Shown: positions 42,275 to 54,381 of the stretch, piece after piece
Layout of the letters: every line of letters starts with the position of its first letter
Numbering within the stretch: the stretch's first letter is position 1
Notes under the pieces: generated by a model
Told to the model about the DNA's origin: nothing
The model's input: only the letters and a program-made list of their open reading frames with translations
Database searches by the model: none
Origin: Narthecium ossifragum
Taxonomy: Eukaryota; Streptophyta; Magnoliopsida; Dioscoreales; Nartheciaceae
Length of the DNA stretch: 64,000 nucleotides
Assembly: GCA_963920575.1 (NCBI GenBank)
Contig: OY986964.1
Coordinates: 11,530,663 to 11,594,662 of the forward strand
Direction: 5' to 3'
Program-made: the position numbers and the translations under genes

Positions 42275-44936
42275 TGTCACACCCCGAGTTGTCACACCCT
42301 GACCCAGAAAACCCATCCAGGATGGGGCGTGAGGGGAAACCTACACTATTCATCTACAGCTGGCGCGATACAATGCGGAATTATAGAAAAACTTAAACAA
42401 TTTATAATACAGAGGTAAACAGATATTCAATTTACATAACATCAGTTGTATTATTCAACATTTGATACAAATCTTCCAATGAAAGAATATTATACATTAA
42501 TCTCAAAAGTCCTTGAAATGTATATAATTTACAAAATCTGCCAAAAGTACAACAGTCGTCCTCCAGTAACCTCAAACACCTCTGGATGTAATCCCGCCAC
42601 CAAAGCTGATCCGCCGGCTCTACTGAAGAAGAACTGGCGCCTGCACCTGCAAACGTAGCCCGGGTAGGAGTGAGCGATAAGCTCAGTAGGGTTCTACTCT
42701 ACGGCACACTGAAAGGAGGAAAACAACAACAGTGTCGTTTCTCCGCCTAAGTCTAAAGGATGCCATGGGTCCCATAACCCTATCGATGTCCCAAGGGCTC
42801 ATGTCATGAAACCTCTCTCCTGAACATGTTACCAGGAGGCCAAGGAACAGTAACATGCAAGATCACCCTTACCCAAGCAGGAACACCATGCCTTGGGGAA
42901 CCACGTCGGGAACGCATCGACAACCATCCTTAGTACTTGGCCTTGGAGAACCGACACGACCTCTAAACCTCAACAATGATCAGAGTCAACTATCGCATAT
43001 CCTCAATACACGAGATTCTGATTATACAATCACCCTAATCCTGACTACCCAGCCACGGTCCTAAGGCTAGATCCGAGCTACCCGAGAGCCTCAGATTGGC
43101 GACCCAAACCATCGCCCGGCTAACCTCAGATGCCTCTAATGCAATCACGATGCATGCAATGCTCAGGTACAGATAACAAGATATAAGCATGCAACAAAAT
43201 GTCATTAATCATACATGGCTAGGCACAGCTTACAGCTAGCCAAAGGGTAAGCATAGCAAAGTCCTCAACTACAGAATAATCTATGTTAACCAAACAAAGA
43301 TTAGGACAAAGCTATGATTACAGATATACAATAGTCTTCAGTGCTCTCTTGCACCTGACAGACTAAGGTTCCACAGTTACCCCGCAGGTAACTGGCCACA
43401 GTTATACAATAGCCCTCGGCACTCGCCGGCAACAGGCTAAGGTTCCACAATTCCTCATTAACTAGCACTCATAGCTAGCTAATGGTTAAGCAACCCAATA
43501 TAGCATTTAACTACTTATCAAAACGTATTAGATGCGATCAAAACCATAGATTCGTCCAAAAAGGAAAATACTCGAATCGATCCTTAAACCCGATAGAAAT
43601 CCTTTGAAAACTCTACAAAATTCACTTGTAAACCTCCCAACATGTTTAAAGATCAATCACGATTGAAAGCCATTCAAGAAAGACCAGAAAACCATGTTCA
43701 AGGGCCCACGGTCGATGTGACGGTCGATCCGACGGTCGACCGTGAGGCCACGGTCGATGTCACGGTCGATGCCACGGTCGACCGTGAGGCCAACACGAAG
43801 AAAACCAAAGGGCGACGGTCGATCCACTCATCGACCCTAGGAAGCCCAAAACCAAACAGCGCCTGACGGTCGATGCGACGGTCGATCCGACGATCGACCG
43901 TCAGGTAAAATCGGAAAAGCGAAGATCCCGCGGTCGATCCATGCAACGACCCTGGGAGGCTAAAATCCCGACAGAGCCCGACGGTCGATGCGACGGTCGA
44001 CCGTCAGGCCCAGAAAACGCAAATCAATACTTGACGGTCGATGCACCGATCGACCGTCGAGCGTTGAAAGAGTCTATCAACGCTTGACGGTCGATGCACC
44101 GATCGACCGTCGAGCCTCAGGCACAGTTCTTCAGAACAGTGCCGGAAATCCAATTTCTTAGATTTCAAGAATCAAATCAAGTTGGAATTAAATGAAACTT
44201 TGCAAGCATGCATAAAAGATGATGGGGAATCCAATGGTATAAAGAAATCACATTTTTGACGGTTAAATCTCCTATTTAGGTCCAAATGGATGAAAACCGA
44301 CAAAACGGCGATAATACGGAAATCAACCGTTAGAATGCGAAAATCGCGAGTTAGGAATACTTGAAATCATCTATAACACACACACAATGAACTACACAAC
44401 ATTCTAATAAGTATTCCTACAGCGAAAAAGCAATAAACCTATCCTAGGAGAACCCGATCCTAAGATCGAGGTAGAAACACCTACTTGATGAAATAGGGCA
44501 GCTCCTCCACGCATTCCCCAACTCCGATCGCCGGAAGCCGCTCCTCGAAATCCGCACTCCGATGCCCTAGCACCCAGCCACATGTGAGAGAGAGGGAAGA
44601 GAGAACGACAGGAGAAGGAAAAAGAAGGAAAGAAGGACCTTAAATAGAAAGCTGGAATCAATCCCAGCCGTCCGATTCGATCTCTCCTGATCGAGCTCCG
44701 ATCTTCCGATCGGAAGCGCCCTAAAGGTTCTAATCAAACACATACATCAATCAAAGGCCATGTGTGCAACGCGAGTGTGAAACTGACCACCAGGGAGCAT
44801 ATTTACCAAAATGCCACTGGGGTCAAAAACAGCGATGCGATCAACCGATCGCATCCCAAGGCCAACCGAGCCAAACCACAAACCCAGACCCTCGACCTAA
44901 CGCGGTCGGACCAGGTTGGAGGTACGTGTCCTCACA
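42275..44936 (-). mobile_element. Solo LTR D, 2.66 kb
   Basis: On the minus strand it begins TGTGAGGACACGTACCTCC and ends with two successive TGTGACA-type ends (plus-strand TGTCACACCCCGAGT, then TGTCACACCCTGACC). Flanks are TCATC and TCATT, one transition apart. It resembles solo LTR E at 50669-53139 in the opposite direction. Palindromic CGGTCGATC / CGGTCGACCG arrays fill 43705-44120. A CTATTTAAGG TATA-like box (minus) is near 44638-44647. No coding region. Confidence 0.88.
43705..44120. repeat. Array of CGGTCGAT / CGGTCGACCG palindromic motifs in LTR D
   Basis: CGGTCGAT recurs with spacings near 12 bp and ends in GACGGTCGACCGTSAGG-type palindromes. The last two units (44034-44063 and 44088-44117) are near-identical stems ACGGTCGAT / ATCGACCGT with a GCACCG-type loop. 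Confidence 0.85.
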
Positions 44937-47495
44937 TCATTTGTCCCAGCATGTCTCCCTGGGGGGCACCAGTGTTGTTCACAAAGAAGAAGGATGGTAC
45001 CCTTCGACTTTGCATAGACTATAGGCGGCTCAACATGGTGACGGTGACGAACAGGTATCCGATGCTACGGATCGACGACTTGTTCGACCAGTTGCGAGGA
45101 TCTTCAGTGTTATCGAAGATCGACCTCCGCATAGGCTACCACCAGTTGAGGGTTCAGGATTACGACATTCCGAAGACGGCTTTCCGAACTTGGTACGGCC
45201 TGTACGAGTTCGTGGTGATGCCATTTGGGCTGACGAACTCACCAGCAGCGTTCATGGATCTGATGTAGAGGATCTTTCGGTCATTCCTAGACCAGTTCAT
45301 GGTGGTTTTCGTCGACGACATTTTGATCTATTCTCGATCAAAGGAGGAGCACGGGCAACACTTGGCGACAATGTTGCAGCTACTTTGGGAGCATCGACTA
45401 TATGCTAAGGCTTCCAAGTGTAAGTTCTGGCTTACACAGGTGGGGCTCCTTGGACACGTTGTGTTGGCAGCAGGGATCTCAGTTGACCCGGCTAAGGTCG
45501 AGGCAGTGGTACAGTGGCAGAGATCGAGGACAGTGTTCGAGGTCCGCAGTTTCCTAGGCCTGGGAGGAAACTACAGACGGTTCGTGCGGGACTTCTCCAG
45601 TGTTGTCGGACCGATGACCAGACTGACACAGAAGGCCGTCCCGTTCATGTGGGATGATGCTTGTGAGTGATCCTTTGTGGAGCTGAGGACGAGGTTGACC
45701 AGTGCGCCGGTGCTGATCGTCCCCGAGAGAGGCGTGGGTTACAATGTCTACTGCGACGCCAGCAGTGATGGTTTGGGGTGTGTCCTCATGCAGGAGGGAC
45801 ACATAGTTGCCTATGGTTCTCGTCAGCTGAAGAACCATGAGAGGAACTACCCGACCCATGACTTGGAGCTAGTAGCAGTGGTATTCACCATGAAGACCTG
45901 GCGTCATTACTTCTATGGCAAGAAGTTCTCTATCTTCTTGGACCATAAGAGTTTAAGGCACATTTTCACCCAATGTGACCTCAACCTGAGGCAGCGACGC
46001 TGGATGGAGCTACTAGAGGACTACGACTTTGAGTTGCATTACCATCCTGATAAGGCAAATGTCGTACCGGACGCGCTGAACAGACAGGCGAGAGACACCA
46101 AAGCAGCAGTAGCAGGGTTATCAGTGCGGCAGTGGTAGGCATTGGAGACAGCGGGTCAGTTGGGGCTCGAGTTTGAGGATCAGGGATCCAGTAGCTTCCT
46201 CTCCACAATGCAGAGTATGCCAGCAGTTCTAGCCAGAGTGATAGAGGAGCAGCGCAGTGATGCAGAGCTCGAGGAGTTGTCCACATCGGCGGGCACGGAG
46301 GGCGCAAATGGGGAATGGACCGTATCGTCAGACGGAGGGCTACGATTCAAAGGCAGAGCACCAGTGAACTCTAGGGTTACTTCAGCCCCTTCCACTAGCT
46401 GAGTGGAAGTGGGAGCACATCACGATGAACTTCGTGGCCGGGCTACCGAGATCTTCTAGGGGGAATGACGTGATTTGGGTCATCGTTGATCGATTGACCA
46501 AATCGGCACACTTCCTGCCTATGCGGACGACAGACTCGACAGACAAGTTGGGCAGTTTGTACGTCAGAGAGGTGGTCAGACTACACGGAGTTCTAGTGTC
46601 TATAGTGTCAGACCGTGACCCCAGGTTCACCAGCAGGTTCTGACGAGGCTTTCAGGAGGCAGTTGCACACTCCTGACCTTCAACACGACATTTCATCCGC
46701 AGACAGATGGGTAGTCAGAGCGGACGATCCAGATCTTAGAGGACATGCTGAGAGCATGTGTACTCGATGCCGCAGTCAGCTGGGAGGAGCATGTTCCCTT
46801 GGAGGAGTTCGCCTACAACAACAGCTACCAGTCCAGTCTTGGAGTAGCACCTTTCGAGGCGTTGTACGGTAGGCCGTGTCGTTCCCCAATGTGCTGGCCA
46901 GAGGTTGGAGAGGCACCACTCACTTTTCCAGACATCGTCAGGCGATCGTCAGAGAGACTAGTGCAGATCAGGCAGAAACTTCTGACGGCTCAGAGCCGGC
47001 AGAAGAGTTATGCAGATCAGAGGCGATGACCGTTAGTTTGCAGTCGACGACAGAGTGTTCCTGCGAGTATCACTGTACAAAGGGTCAGTCAGGTTTGGCA
47101 GAGGTGGTAAGTTGGCGCCGAGGTTCGTCGGGCCATTTGAGACCCTAGAGAGGATTGGCGAGATAGCTTACCGCCTGGATCTTCCTCAGCACATGTCAGT
47201 TGTGCATCCGACTTTCCATGTGTCGATGCTGAGGAAGTATTACCCAGACCCGTCTCATGTCATCAGGGTGGATGAAATTGAACTTGAGGCAGACGCGACG
47301 TTCGTTGAGCAGCCATTTCGGGTACTTGACCGAAGGGATCAGATCTTGCAGGGCAAGACGATTCCCTTGGTCAAGGTACTGTGGAGGCACAGAGGTGTCA
47401 AGGAGATGACCTGGGAGCACGAGGCGCGCATATTGCAGGAGTATCCACACTTGTTCCCTTCTCGAGGTAGCCTCTTGTCTTGTCTTCTAGTGTAG
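44937..47495 (+). pseudogene. Reverse transcriptase, RNase H, integrase and chromodomain of element A
   Basis: The plus-strand reading gives [40 protein letters not shown] and an intact FVDDILIYS catalytic site. RNase H has [10 protein letters not shown]; two stops (45268-45270 and 45669-45671 area) and one at 46136-46138 break it. At 46356 the sequence jumps from FKGRA straight to the end of the integrase zinc-finger region: 191 bp present in B are missing, with AGGCAGAG at the joint. The integrase core has TMNFVAG (catalytic Asp to Asn, 46428-46430), VSDRDPRF, and a TAG before SERTIQILE. The chromodomain (GKTIPLVKVLWRHRGVKEMT) is complete to 47495. Confidence 0.9.
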
Positions 47496-47563
47496 CTGCT
47501 TTGTTGTTTCCGAACCCTACCTTATTGAATCTCGGGATGAAATTTCCTTTAAGGGTATTAGGA

Positions 47564-49760
47564 TGTGAGAACATGTCCCTCTACTCCTGGATCGACCGTC
47601 TAGGTCGGGCCCGTGGCTCGTTGTGGACCGCAAGGGCAATTTGGTAAATTGCGCCTTGTCAGTTTGTTTCACACCTGCGTCGTGCACACACAGCCTCTTT
47701 TGTTTGATTTATGTGTTTGCTAGAACCCTAGGCGGGCTTGGGATCGAAAGATCCAAGGTCGGGCGCGCAGAAACTTGTTTTTAGGACAGCTGGTGGCCCG
47801 TGTGCGATCCGTCGGTCACTCCTGGGAGCGACCGATCGGACCTGTGTCGGTTGTCGGCGCGGCCGATGTGTCCGGATAAGGAAGCAAACCGACTTAACCC
47901 GGCCCAGTCCGATCGATCGGTCCTGGGACCGATGGATCGGACTCGAGCCTATAAGTAGCCCGAGACCTCCTCTGTTTTTCCGGTTTTTCCTTCTTCCTTC
48001 TTCCCTTCCATTCGACCTCCTCCGGCCATCTGTTTGAGTAGTTGAGGGCTCATTGGACTCATGGCAGTGTGAGGAAGATTTGTGGCTTGGTTTGAAGCCG
48101 GTTTGGTACTCGAATAGTGGGGATTCAACCGAGGTTTGCTTAGTTCGGTAGGTTTCTTCCTACATGGGTTTATTTTGGGTTTTCTCTTAATCTAGCCGGT
48201 ATATCTAGGTCTTCTTGGTGTTGTTATGTGTATCTAGAATAGCTTGATTTCTGTTTTGAGTTTTATATGATTTGATTGAGATTTTAGTAGGATTTCAGCA
48301 TGTTTAAACTCAGAATTTCTGGTTTTGCTGTTCTTGAAGAACAACTGGCTTACAGCGGGTTTTTCGGCCTGTACACGCATGATATTGATTTATGCTGAAC
48401 ATAACAGTTGGAGATCTTTGGATCTACTCTCAGCTACAACCAGTTTCATAATTTTCTGATTTTTGTATGAATTGTTATGATGTTCCTTCGGATGGGTTGC
48501 GTTGTAGCAATTAGAGGTAAATAGTGAAGTTATTGGTTTTGATTAGCGTTTTCTCGGTAATCGAACCGTTGGATGTTTCCCAGTTTTGGATCTGTCGATC
48601 CCAGCATGTTTATATGCGTTTGTCTATGTTTGAACGTCAGATCAACGAGGTTGCTTAGCCTCTAATTGGGGATCTTGTTGATTAAATAATATTATATATT
48701 CATCTGGGTTTTTCGGCTTGCTTTCCGTTGCAGGGGTTTGTGGTTGACGGTCGCGGTACCGTCGTAATGCCAGGACCTATTACGGATTGGCTGGCAGCGG
48801 TCGTTGGTATCGCTGCAGCAGTCCAGTTGGACCTGCTTGTTATCTTATCATATTGTTGCATGCTTACCTCTTACATGCGCATGATCATAACATGCACTTT
48901 TTGATTGTGCATTAGATCCATAAGGATAGGGCGTGGGCGATGGGTTGATCGCCGATCCGAGGCTTTTGGGTAGCTCGGATTTAGCTCTAAGACTGTGGCG
49001 GGTAGCGTGGTCCAGGATCGGATGGTAGTATGCAGTCAATATCGATAATAGGCTTAGATGACTTGAATATGTGTTAATCGATGAGTTTAGAGGTTGTGTC
49101 GGCCTCGAGCCGGGTTCTGAGGTGTAGCCGGTGTCGGTTTCTCATGTCTCTTGAGTAGAGGGTGTGCCTACTCAGTAGTGTTGGTTCCCGTCTAGCAGTG
49201 TCGGTTTCCTGCTGGTGAGACGACAGTGTTGGTTTCCTGTCTTCTTGAGAATGGGACCTGGACAGGAGTCCTCAAGGATATGCGGTGGGGTTATGGGACC
49301 CCTGTGTACACCTAGACCTTGATTGGGGACGATACTGTTGTGTTCCCTCCTTTCTGTGTGTCGTAGTGTAGACCCCTACTGAACTTAGTGCTCACTCCTC
49401 CCCGGGCTGCGTTTTACAGGTGCAGGCATTAGCTCTTCTTCAGTGGCCCCTAACGGGCAGGTGTTTGGTGGCGCGGCGGCGTCTGGCGGTGCTTGAGGAG
49501 CTGTGATCGACGTCTACCTTTTGTTATAGTTAGTCTCCTACGGGAGTGTGATGTATATAAATGTAAACCCTTTTGAGGATTTGAATATATCTTTGTTTTA
49601 TTATTCAGGTTTGGAACTATTATTAAATAAGGGTGATTATGGATTGTTTAGGGAAACCAATAAGCTAGAGGGAACCCCTCGCCAAAACATTTCCGCATTT
49701 AGTTAGGTTCCGGTTCGCGTCGCCCGACCCGGTTGGGCCTTCGCGGGTCGAGGAGCGACA
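47564..49760 (+). repeat. 3' LTR of element A
   Basis: It starts TGTGAGAACATGTCCC after the tract AATTTCCTTTAAGGGTATTA and ends CGAGGAGCGACA. 2197 bp, same family as B and C. It carries a near-perfect inverted repeat at 47907-47939 (CCGATCGATCGGTCC against GGACCGATGGATCGG) and a CTATAAGTAG TATA box at 47949-47958. Confidence 0.9.
47907..47958 (+). promoter_or_regulatory. LTR promoter of element A: palindromic stem and TATA box
   Basis: Stem arms GTCCGATCGATCGGTCC and GGACCGATGGATCGGAC enclose the loop TG and lie about 10 bp before CTATAAGTAG. The order stem, CTCGAG, TATA is shared with the LTR of element G. Confidence 0.65.
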
Positions 49761-50668
49761 TGGATCGTCCTTTCTGAGTCTTCTGCAATCTGGTGATGAC
49801 GTCCGTCATGATGTGCTTCCACTTCCACTCTAACACTGGAAGGGGGGCTACAATGGGTCTACCAGATCTGCAGCACTGCTACCGAAGCACAACCTGCTGT
49901 TTGCTAACGCTGTCCAGCCCTCGGTCACGTGCTTGGTACCAACTGCAACATAGATCTCCATGAGCTCTGGATATCAACCATGGGTTTCTATCACTCTGGC
50001 TGGAAGAGTCGGGAAGCTGCGAACCACAAAGATGAGGTTGTCTGTCATCTGGTCCTCAAAACTCGGTCCCGCTGACTATTTGCCTCCAACGAGTTGACAA
50101 ATCCACTAAAGCTGCTCTAGCCTCTCTATCAACTGCTGATGGCTATCACGCTTAAAGGCACTAACATAGTCACTTTAAGACAAAGAGATCCGGCCTCCTG
50201 ATCATTATAGTCAACGGTCTCGCGGTCCTGGAGACGCCTCTGCTAAATCTCGAATACCGTCTTCAACCTCAGCTGTCGCATATCTGTCTCTGGCTCATCT
50301 GGATCAATTAATATGTCTACCGCTGACACAACCCGTCTGCCAAACCTGCCTCTAAAGGCCAAATCCTCACACTGGGTGCCAAATAACGCCAATGCTCCCT
50401 TGGCAACTGCAATGTGAACCCCAAATGTCGCTCATGTTCCTTCTTAATGCGTGTGTAGATATGATGATGTCGACGAACGTTATTACAAACTGATCAGGGT
50501 AAGACCTAGTCCGGAAAGTTGTCTTCAGGATGTCGCAATCCCGAACTCTCAGCTGATGTAGTCGACACATTATAGCGGGCATATACTCTCTGCTGCAACA
50601 CTGTCCAGTTTTCTAACGCCTATGCATATATGGAGGGAACCATCCACAATGAGAACCGGAACACACTC
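49761..50668 (-). pseudogene. Gypsy pol remnant F, downstream part
   Basis: On the minus strand a reverse transcriptase piece reads VPVLIVDGSLHICI near 50640, then HQLRVRDCDILKTTFRTR and DQFVITFVDIIIS at 50580-50440. A deletion lies between FRTR and DQFV. An integrase start EWKWKHIMTDVITRLQKTQK lies near 49763-49835. Frameshifts and missing pieces abound. It is interrupted at 50668 by solo LTR E and at 49760 by the LTR of element A. Confidence 0.75.
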
Positions 50669-53139
50669 TGTGAGGATCCGTTCCTCTAACCTGGCTCGAC
50701 CACGTGGGTCGAGGGCTGTTCCCTGTTGGTTTGGTTTCACGTCGGGTGCGAACAGGTTGATCATGTTGCACTTGTGATCCCAGAGGTAATTTGGTAAATT
50801 GTGCCTGGTTGTCGATTTCACACTCGCGTAACGCACACACGGCCTTGGATTGATGTATGTGAATGATTGGGACCTTAAGGGTGCCTCCGATCGGAAGATC
50901 AGGGCTCGAGCGGGAAAGATCGAATCGGATGGCTGAGATCAGATCTTGATTTCCATAAATACCCTGATATTCTCTCTCTTCCCTTTCTCTTTCTTTTCCT
51001 CTCCTGTCATTGTCTCTCCATCTCTCTCGTATCGGCTGTGCTAGGGCTTCGGACCGCGATCTTCGAGGAGCGAATCTTGGCGATCGAGCTTGAGGGATAC
51101 GTGGAGGAGCTGCCCTACTTAATCAGGTAGGTCTTTTTACCTCGATCGTGTAGTCAGGTCTACCTAGGATAGGTTTAATATGCTTTTGATGTATTTGTGC
51201 ACGGTAAAATGTTGTGTAACTTAATACGTTGGTGTTATGGCTTGCTTAGAGTATCTCTACCAGTTGGTTTCGTATTTTATCGAACGATTCTCGTTTTATC
51301 GCCGATTTGTCGGTTTTTAGCCCTTTGGACCTAGATTTGAGTTTTAACCGCCTACATCTTGCTTTCTTCGTACCAATAGCTTCCCCACCATTCATTCCGC
51401 GTGCCTGTAAAGTTTCATCGATTTCTGATAAGCTTTGATATATCAAATCCAAGAAATTGGATTTCTAGTAGTGTTCTTAGAAACTGTGCACCAGGCCTGA
51501 CGCTCGACCGTCAGGTGTTGGCACGCTTAATTTTGGTCTCACGGTCGACCGTCGCATCGACCGTGAGGCTCTGTCTCATTTTGGGTCTCCCAGGGTCGAT
51601 GTTCCAATCGACCGTGGGTCCTTACCCTTTTTCCCAACTGGCCTCACGGTCGACCGTCAGATCGACCGTCGCATCAACCGTGAGGCTCTGTCTCGTTTTT
51701 GGCTTCCCAGGCTTGATGCCCCGATCAACCGCGAGCTTTAGGTGTTTCCCACTTTTTGTCTCACGGTCGACCGTCAAATCGATCATCGCATCGACCGTGG
51801 CCTCATGGTTGACCGTCACATCGACCGTCAGCCCCTGAACAGTGCTTTCTGGCTTCCTTTGATTGGTCTTTCGTTCATGGTAGATACCTAATCATGTTAG
51901 GAAGCATGCACGCTATTATCATAGGGTTTTCGAAGGATTTCGATTGAGTTTGGGAAATTGATCGTGGGTTTACCCTCTTTGACGAATCTTTAGTTCTTCT
52001 TGCATTTAAATACCTAGTTGGATGGTAAACTTAAATGCTTCTTGTTTGCTTAGCCGTTAGCTAGCTATGAGTGCTAGCTTACGTTGTATTGTGGAACCTT
52101 AGCCCATTGGTGGCGTGTGCCGAGGGCTATTGTATAACTATTGAACTCATAATTGTTGTTGTGGCATATAGAGACATCTAGGTTAGATGTTTGCATAGGT
52201 TCATGCACTGTATGCATTAGAGGCATATCAGGTTAGGTGGGGCGATGGGTTGATCGCCGATCCGAGGCTCTCGGGTAGCTCGGATCTAGCCCTAGAACTG
52301 TGGCTGGGTAGCAAGGTTTAGGGCGTGATTGTATCATTGGAATCTTCATGTTATCGAGGATATGGTTTAGTCGGCTATATCATGTTGCCCTTGAGGTTTA
52401 GAGGTCGTGTTGTCTCCCCTATGCCAAGTGCTGAGGATGGATATCGATGCTTTCCCGACGTGGGTCCCCAAGGCATGGAAATCCTGCTTGGGTAAGGGTG
52501 ATCTTACATGTTACTGTTCCGTGACCTCCTGGTAACATGTTCAGGAGAGAGGTTTCATGACAGGAGCCCTTGGGACATCGATAGGGGTTATGGGACGCCA
52601 TGGCATTTCTTAGACTTGAACGGAGAGACATCACAGTTGTTGTTTTCCTCCCTTCAGTGTGTCATAGAGTAGAACCCTACTGAGATTGTCGCTCACTCTT
52701 ATCCGGGTTGCGTTTCACAGGTGCAGGCACTAGTTCTTTTTCAGTAGAGCCGGCTAGATCAGCTTTTGGTGGTGCGATGACTTCCAGAGGTGCTTGAGGT
52801 TACTGTGGGAGATCAATTGTACTTTTAATAGCTTATGTATATTATAGACATCGTTCGAGGATTTTTGGGTTAAATGTATAATCTTTCCCCTTGGAGGCGT
52901 TTTTGTTAAGAATTTGTACCGGATGTCTAAATAGTACAACTTGATGTTATTTTAAATTGAATCATGTTTCTGCTAGTCATGGGTGGTTGGATATTTTAAA
53001 TTATAGCTTTATCCTTGGATGTCAAATGGTATTGAATTATCTCTGTTTTTCGCATATGTATCGTGCCAGATTGGATGTGAATAGTAATAGGAACCCTCAC
53101 ACCTCGGCCTGGATGGGTTTTCTGGGTCGGGGTGTGACA
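50669..53139 (+). mobile_element. Solo LTR E, 2.47 kb
   Basis: It starts TGTGAGGATCCGTTCC and ends GGTCGGGGTGTGACA, flanked by CACTC (50664-50668 and 53140-53144). It is related to D in sequence and motif content but opposite in direction. It has CTCCGATCGGAAG at about 50886-50898, a CCATAAATACC TATA-like box near 50955, and CGGTCGACCG-type arrays at 51490-51840. Confidence 0.9.
51490..51840. repeat. Array of TCGACCGT / CGGTCGACCG palindromic motifs in LTR E
   Basis: Repeated CTCACGGTCGACCGTCGCAT-type units, broken up by about 60-bp spacers. This is the reverse-oriented counterpart of 43705-44120 in LTR D. Confidence 0.85.
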
Positions 53140-53144
53140 CACTC

Positions 53145-54060
53145 TGAGGTAGCACACCTGGGCGAACAAAGTCCCGAGCTACTGACTCGGCCGACTGAGT
53201 CCTCGACTCTCCATATGCTACTGGCATTCACATGCAAACTCACAACGCTCAAAACCGTCCAAAGGAACCTCGATCTCGAACTCGGTGTCCCGCGAAGGAG
53301 ATAACTACAACGCTCCACAAAAGGACAGCTGCACAAACAACAACAGCAACACGAGGGGAAACCACTCTCCCGAGTACCCTCAAAAGCAAAGGGAAAGGGG
53401 TTCACCACAAACTGGTGAAAAGGTCCCCAGCTCTCAACAACCAGAAGGATCGTCAACCCGCGACCTTCAACGAGAGAGAAACAACGCCGTTAGGTGTACC
53501 CACAACACCTCTCTGCGGCCAAAGAAGCACAACTCAGTGCACGGCCAACCGACGCAATCGAGAAAGCCGTCGAACCCCAACTTGCACCACACGTGGGCGA
53601 CCGACACCTAAAGGTCCCCAACCTCAAGCAAACACCCCGACAAGAGCAACCAACCCAAGCTCTTAACCCAATCAATGACTACTCCCAAAGCCACACACGA
53701 CTCCAGTCCCAAGCCAACACGGCCGCACGCGGACGAGTTACAAAGCAAAACCCAGAGCCACAAGGAAATCACAAGCTGCAAGAAGCTCTGAAAGCTGAAG
53801 CTAAAAGCTGAAAGTCGAAGTTGGCGGCTTTGAAACTGGCTGTTGCTGAAGCTGTCCTCTCTTATGGAGTGCATGAACCGCTGGCTAGACCGGTCGTTGC
53901 CTCGTCTCCAGCAAGGCTCTATCTGAAATCTAAATTCCTGCATTTGCCCGGGGTACCTGCCCCAACTGAGGTATTAACCGACTGCTCTGCGGTAAGCACC
54001 TCACACCCCTCGCTACAAGCACCGTCGGCAAAAAGGCTCTTGGCAGCTAACACTTGAGCA
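53145..54060 (-). pseudogene. Gypsy pol/gag remnant F, upstream part
   Basis: On the minus strand, DTEFEIEVPLDGFERCEF near 53290-53240 parallels the [13 protein letters not shown] segment before the reverse transcriptase. ESVARDFVRPGVLPQS then leads exactly to the CACTC site, and the chain resumes at 50668. Further upstream (to about 54060) only scattered, frameshifted Gln- and Ser-rich pieces remain, perhaps gag. Confidence 0.65.
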
Positions 54061-54331
54061 CCCTGTGGGTTCCTTCTTAGTCTGGCAGTTTAGGCTACCT
54101 CTCAAAGGATCGGCGCGATGCTGTTGCTGCCACGGTTGTGGCTGATGCTGAAGCCACTGAACTCTGCCAACAGTAAGTGGTAACGGGCCGTGTGTCAGGA
54201 GGGGGATGCGTCGGGGGGTGCGAGTGTGAGAAGCAGCTCCCGTTTGTATCTAGGACTTGGGATTTGGGTGTACCCAACCCAATTTCCTCCTGCCATGTTA
54301 CACTACACTCTGCACACAAACTGCCGCATAA
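54061..54331. other. Degenerate spacer before the PIF element
   Basis: A minus-strand Gln/Trp/Ala-rich frame (around 54095-54175) may be residual gag of F. Nothing else is recognised. Confidence 0.4.
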
Positions 54332-54343
54332 GGGGCTGTTTGG

Positions 54344-54381
54344 TATGGGAATAAGGGGGGAACAACCCCCTTATTCCCATA
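54344..54381. repeat. Perfect 16-bp stem at the left end of the PIF element
   Basis: TATGGGAATAAGGGGG and CCCCCTTATTCCCATA pair across the loop GAACAA, directly inside the left terminal repeat. Confidence 0.8.

Larger units (their letters stand above)
27721..49760 (+). mobile_element. Tekay/Del-like chromovirus A, truncated and opened by nested insertions
   Basis: Plus-strand leader (from 27721), gag, protease, reverse transcriptase, RNase H, integrase, chromodomain and 3' LTR (47564-49760) can be followed in order. The 5' LTR and primer site are missing; the leader begins a few bases after the foldback element. Solo LTR C splits the gene at 29726/42217 and solo LTR D at 42274/44937. The three host pieces join into one continuous pol reading that parallels intact B. 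Stops, frameshifts, catalytic changes and a 191-bp deletion make it dead. Confidence 0.9.

Noticed and set aside
43705..44120. CRISPR-like look of regularly spaced palindromic CGGTCGAC repeats
   Set aside because: Plant nuclear context, irregular short spacers and position inside a solo LTR; no spacers of uniform length and no cas genes.
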